Below, piece after piece: positions 6,542 through 8,550 of a DNA stretch of 8,550 nt. The position numbers were made by a program, and so were the translations under genes. The notes under the pieces are model-generated. The model worked only from the letters and a program-made list of their open reading frames with translations. It searched no databases and had not been told where the DNA came from. The stretch spans positions 1-8,550 of the forward strand of contig JARIHJ010000004.1 in assembly GCA_029288335.1 (NCBI GenBank). The letters are read 5' to 3'. Position 1 is the stretch's first letter. Each line of letters begins with the position of its first letter. This stretch comes from Candidatus Saccharimonadota bacterium. GTDB lineage: Bacteria > Patescibacteriota > Saccharimonadia > Saccharimonadales > UBA4665.

Positions 6542-6571
6542 TTGCCAAACGCCGACTAAATCAAGTAGCAT
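6542..6571 (+). promoter_or_regulatory. Candidate sigma70-type promoter of pyrG
   Basis: TTGCCA at 6542-6547 (five of six to TTGACA) and TAGCAT at 6566-6571 (four of six to TATAAT) are 18 bases apart. The predicted start near 6578 would leave a leader of about 19 bases containing the pyrG ribosome binding site. Read-through from the S41 gene is an equally good source of transcript. Confidence 0.35.
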
Positions 6572-6584
6572 TAGAGGAAATAAA

Positions 6585-6591
6585 GAGGGAG
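6585..6591 (+). promoter_or_regulatory. Shine-Dalgarno of pyrG, supporting the GTG start
   Basis: GAGGGAG lies five bases before the GTG at 6597. It supports GTG as the initiator, since the conserved PyrG N-terminus (KYIFVTGG) begins a few codons later and no ATG lies nearby in frame. Confidence 0.65.
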
Positions 6592-6596
6592 CTTTA

Positions 6597-8210
6597 GTGG
6601 CGAAGACCACGAAATATATTTTTGTGACTGGTGGCGTGCTTTCCGGGCTCGGTAAGGGCATCACCGCCGCCTCTATTGGCAACCTCTTAAAAGCTCGCGG
6701 ACTTACGGTTAATTTACAGAAGTGTGACCCATACCTAAATGTTGACGCTGGGCTCTTAAACCCGCGTGAGCACGGCGAGTGTTTTGTAACCAAAGACGGT
6801 GCCGAGACCGACCTCGACCTCGGTCATTACGAGCGCTTTACCGATACCGAGATGACCGCTGAATCAAGCCTGATGAGCGGCCGCGTACTGCGCCAGGTGA
6901 TTGACGATGAGCGTAACGGTAAGTACGATGGCCAGACTGTGCAGGTTGTCCCGCACGTCACTCGTGCCATCCAAGACCACATTGAAGCCGCCGGCAGTAA
7001 ATACGATATTCACATTATCGAAATCGGCGGCACCATTGGCGACTACGAGTCGATCAACTTTGTCGAAGCTATTCGCGAATTCCCGCAGCGCGTCGGCCGT
7101 GCCAACTGTCTATACGTTCACGTTGTCTATATGCCATATTTGGGCGCTAGCCAGGAGATGAAGACTAAGCCAGCCCAGAATTCTATCCGGGAACTTCGGA
7201 GCCTAGGCATCGCGGCGGATATCCTAGTGGCTAGAAGTGAAACCGAAGCCTCACTAAACGCCCGACGCAAACTCAGTCTATTTAGCGGTCTACCCGAGGA
7301 AGCTATCGCGCTACTGCCGAATGCCAAAAGCATCTATGAAGTTCCCTTAACTCTGGAGTCCAGCGGCGTCGCTAGCGTTATTGCGGGCAAACTTGGTGTC
7401 AAGACTAAGCCCAAACTAGCCACCTGGCGCGATGTCGTCGCTAGGGCCACCACAAATTACCCTCGAACTGTAAGTGTGGGGCTAGTCGCTAAATACCTCG
7501 ACAACGCGGATACCTACCTCTGTGTTATCGAAGCACTAAAGTCGGCTGCCTGGTGGAACGACACCAATATCGACATTCGCTGGATTGATGCCGAGAAACT
7601 AGAAACTATCAATGACGCCGAGACTACGCTAGCCTCGGTTGATGGCATTGTTGTCCCGGGCGGTTTTGGCCCCAGGGGTTTCGAGGGTAAAGTGCTGGCC
7701 GCTAGCCGCGCACTAGCCAGCAACCAGCCGTATTTGGGACTTTGCCTAGGGCTGCACGCGGCGGTGGTCGCGGCGGCCCGTGCTGGTGGGCTAAAAAAAG
7801 CTAACTCAGCTGAATTCGACAAAGCAGCTAATGACCCAGTAATCGCGACCATGGAGGGTCAAAAAGGCCTAGAAAACACTGGTGGCACAATGCGGCTCGG
7901 TGACTACGATTGCACGCTCACTAGCGATTCGCTAGCGGCTGGAACTTACAAGGCGACAGAAATTATCGAGCGTCATCGCCACCGCTATGAATGTAATCCG
8001 AAGTACATAGCCGACTACGAAAAGTGGGGGATCAGAGCCGTCGGCCATAACCCACAGACTAAGCTAGTTGAAGTTATCGAAGGTAAAAGCCATCCATACT
8101 TTATCGCCAGCCAATTCCACCCCGAGTTTAAATCGCGGCCGAATCGACCGCATCCGCTGTTCGACGGCTTCATAAAAGCCAGTTTAAAGTTGCAAAAAAA
8201 GCCTAAATAG
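6597..8210 (+). CDS. pyrG: CTP synthase (glutamine-hydrolysing)
   Basis: Makes CTP from UTP, ATP and glutamine in the cytosol, the last step of pyrimidine nucleotide synthesis. Length (537 aa) is normal. The synthetase domain (about 1-270) has the phosphate loop SGLGKG (16-21), KCDPYLNVD (42-50), DGAETDLDLGHYERF (67-81) with Mg-binding Asp72, EIGGTIGDYES (142-152), and the product-binding KTKPAQNS (189-196). The glutaminase domain (about 290-537) has PGGFGPRG (354-361), nucleophile Cys383 in GLCLG, TGGTMRLG (428-435), RHRHRYE (459-465) and His508/Glu510 in FHPEF. All catalytic residues are present. Compared with E. coli PyrG several usually fixed positions differ: NVDPGTMSP reads NVDAGLLNP, KTKPTQH reads KTKPAQN, and CLGMQ reads CLGLH. 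It is therefore a divergent but probably active enzyme. Start is GTG with a Shine-Dalgarno. Confidence 0.97.
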   Translation: MAKTTKYIFVTGGVLSGLGKGITAASIGNLLKARGLTVNLQKCDPYLNVDAGLLNPREHGECFVTKDGAETDLDLGHYERFTDTEMTAESSLMSGRVLRQVIDDERNGKYDGQTVQVVPHVTRAIQDHIEAAGSKYDIHIIEIGGTIGDYESINFVEAIREFPQRVGRANCLYVHVVYMPYLGASQEMKTKPAQNSIRELRSLGIAADILVARSETEASLNARRKLSLFSGLPEEAIALLPNAKSIYEVPLTLESSGVASVIAGKLGVKTKPKLATWRDVVARATTNYPRTVSVGLVAKYLDNADTYLCVIEALKSAAWWNDTNIDIRWIDAEKLETINDAETTLASVDGIVVPGGFGPRGFEGKVLAASRALASNQPYLGLCLGLHAAVVAAARAGGLKKANSAEFDKAANDPVIATMEGQKGLENTGGTMRLGDYDCTLTSDSLAAGTYKATEIIERHRHRYECNPKYIADYEKWGIRAVGHNPQTKLVEVIEGKSHPYFIASQFHPEFKSRPNRPHPLFDGFIKASLKLQKKPK

Positions 8211-8225
8211 TCTAGCTTTAGCAGT

Positions 8226-8550
8226 ATGACAGATTCAAACGGCCAAAACTTTAAAGGCAAGAAGATTCTGCTCGTCGAAGATGACGATGCGCTGGCGAGC
8301 GTTTACGAGATGCGGCTCCAGGCCGAAGGCTTTGCTACGCGCCGCTGCGCTAATGGCGAGGAAGCCCTGGCTGCGGCCCTCGATTATAAACCGGCGTTGG
8401 TACTGCTTGATGTGATGATGCCGAAAGTCAGCGGCTTTGATGTGCTCGACATCCTACGAAATACTCCTGAAACTGCCAATTTAAAAGTAATTATGCTGAC
8501 AGCGCTGTCCCAAGATACTGACAAACAACGTGCCGAGCAGCTGGGTGCCG
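8226..8550 (+). CDS. Response regulator receiver domain protein, 3' truncated
   Basis: The first 108 codons of a two-component response regulator; the frame is open to the window end. After a short polar leader (1-12), the receiver fold begins: KILLVEDDD (13-21) with acidic pocket Glu18/Asp19/Asp20, phosphoacceptor Asp62 in LVLLDVMMPKVSGFDVL, and the switch Thr92 in VIMLTAL. The conserved lysine expected after the final GA lies beyond the window. The output domain, if any, is not visible, so it may be a DNA-binding regulator or a stand-alone receiver. It starts 15 bases after the pyrG stop with no Shine-Dalgarno and no clear promoter, so it may be transcribed with pyrG. No histidine kinase is in view. 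Confidence 0.9.
   Translation, partial: MTDSNGQNFKGKKILLVEDDDALASVYEMRLQAEGFATRRCANGEEALAAALDYKPALVLLDVMMPKVSGFDVLDILRNTPETANLKVIMLTALSQDTDKQRAEQLGA

Larger units (their letters stand above)
93..7936. repeat. Dispersed iterated palindrome GCTAGC / CGCTAGCG
   Basis: GCTAGC starts at 93, 2172, 2685, 4139, 4908, 5001, 5112, 5241, 5379, 5470, 6193, 6259, 6498, 7146, 7371, 7628, 7701 and 7931: 18 copies by eye. With equal base frequencies about two are expected in 8550 bases. Six copies extend to CGCTAGCG (from 5000, 5240, 6192, 6258, 7370 and 7930). Copies lie in genes on both strands and in different reading frames. None occurs in the 182-aa orphan gene or in ftsE. Such density recalls HIP1 (GCGATCGC) of cyanobacteria, a known iterated palindrome. 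The function here is unknown. Confidence 0.75.

Noticed and set aside
8191..8225. A-run and CTAAA/TTTAG inverted repeat after pyrG as a terminator
   Set aside because: The stem is only five AT-rich pairs and is not followed by a T-run; read-through into the response regulator is more likely.
1..8550. tRNA, rRNA, CRISPR array, insertion sequence or riboswitch
   Set aside because: No cloverleaf, regular spaced repeats, transposase or long structured leader was seen; the gaps between genes are all about 110 bases or shorter.

Overview
The window reads as a gene-dense stretch of a small-genome bacterium, most likely a Patescibacteria/CPR member close to Saccharibacteria (TM7). This is inferred from gene content and protein style: a prfB-ftsE-ftsX-CHAP hydrolase run, a FemAB-like aminoacyltransferase, an S41 protease, a divergent PyrG, and short or absent leaders. 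No marker gene here fixes the lineage. UGA is a normal stop: RF2 is present and the orphan gene ends in TGA. This argues against the UGA-glycine lineages SR1 and Gracilibacteria.

Layout. Bases 1-12 match the inner end of the Tn5/Nextera mosaic end and look like untrimmed sequencing adapter, so the true sequence starts near base 13. The 3' half of prfB (RF2) runs to 569. A convergent, unrecognised 182-aa gene (578-1126, minus) lies between prfB and ftsE. Then come ftsE (1222-1905) and ftsX (1905-2846, overlapping by one base), followed after 74 bases by a secreted coiled-coil CHAP hydrolase resembling PcsB (2921-4168). A 106-base intergenic stretch with nested inverted repeats separates it from a convergent FemAB-like gene (4275-5279, minus). 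That gene is divergent from an S41 C-terminal processing peptidase (5335-6531). pyrG (6597-8210) and the start of a response regulator (8226 to window end) close the window.

How the genes fit together. FtsE, FtsX and the CHAP protein form a plausible division-hydrolase module: the ABC-type complex would use ATP hydrolysis to switch the extracytoplasmic hydrolase on at the septum, as described for FtsEX-PcsB in streptococci. The FemAB-like enzyme would build or modify peptide cross-bridges, and the membrane-anchored S41 protease could process envelope proteins. The central part is therefore an envelope and cell-wall cluster, flanked by housekeeping genes (prfB, pyrG) and a signalling gene.

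Three observations stand out. (1) ftsE, the FemAB-like gene and the S41 gene each have a TGn-extended -10 ending 8-11 bases before the ATG and no Shine-Dalgarno, which predicts leaderless mRNAs; the last two promoters face away from each other within 55 bases. (2) The palindrome GCTAGC occurs 18 times by eye (about 2 expected), and CGCTAGCG six times (about 0.13 expected). (3) The adapter remnant creates a false in-frame stop at the edge of prfB. I saw no tRNA, rRNA, CRISPR array, insertion sequence or phage gene.
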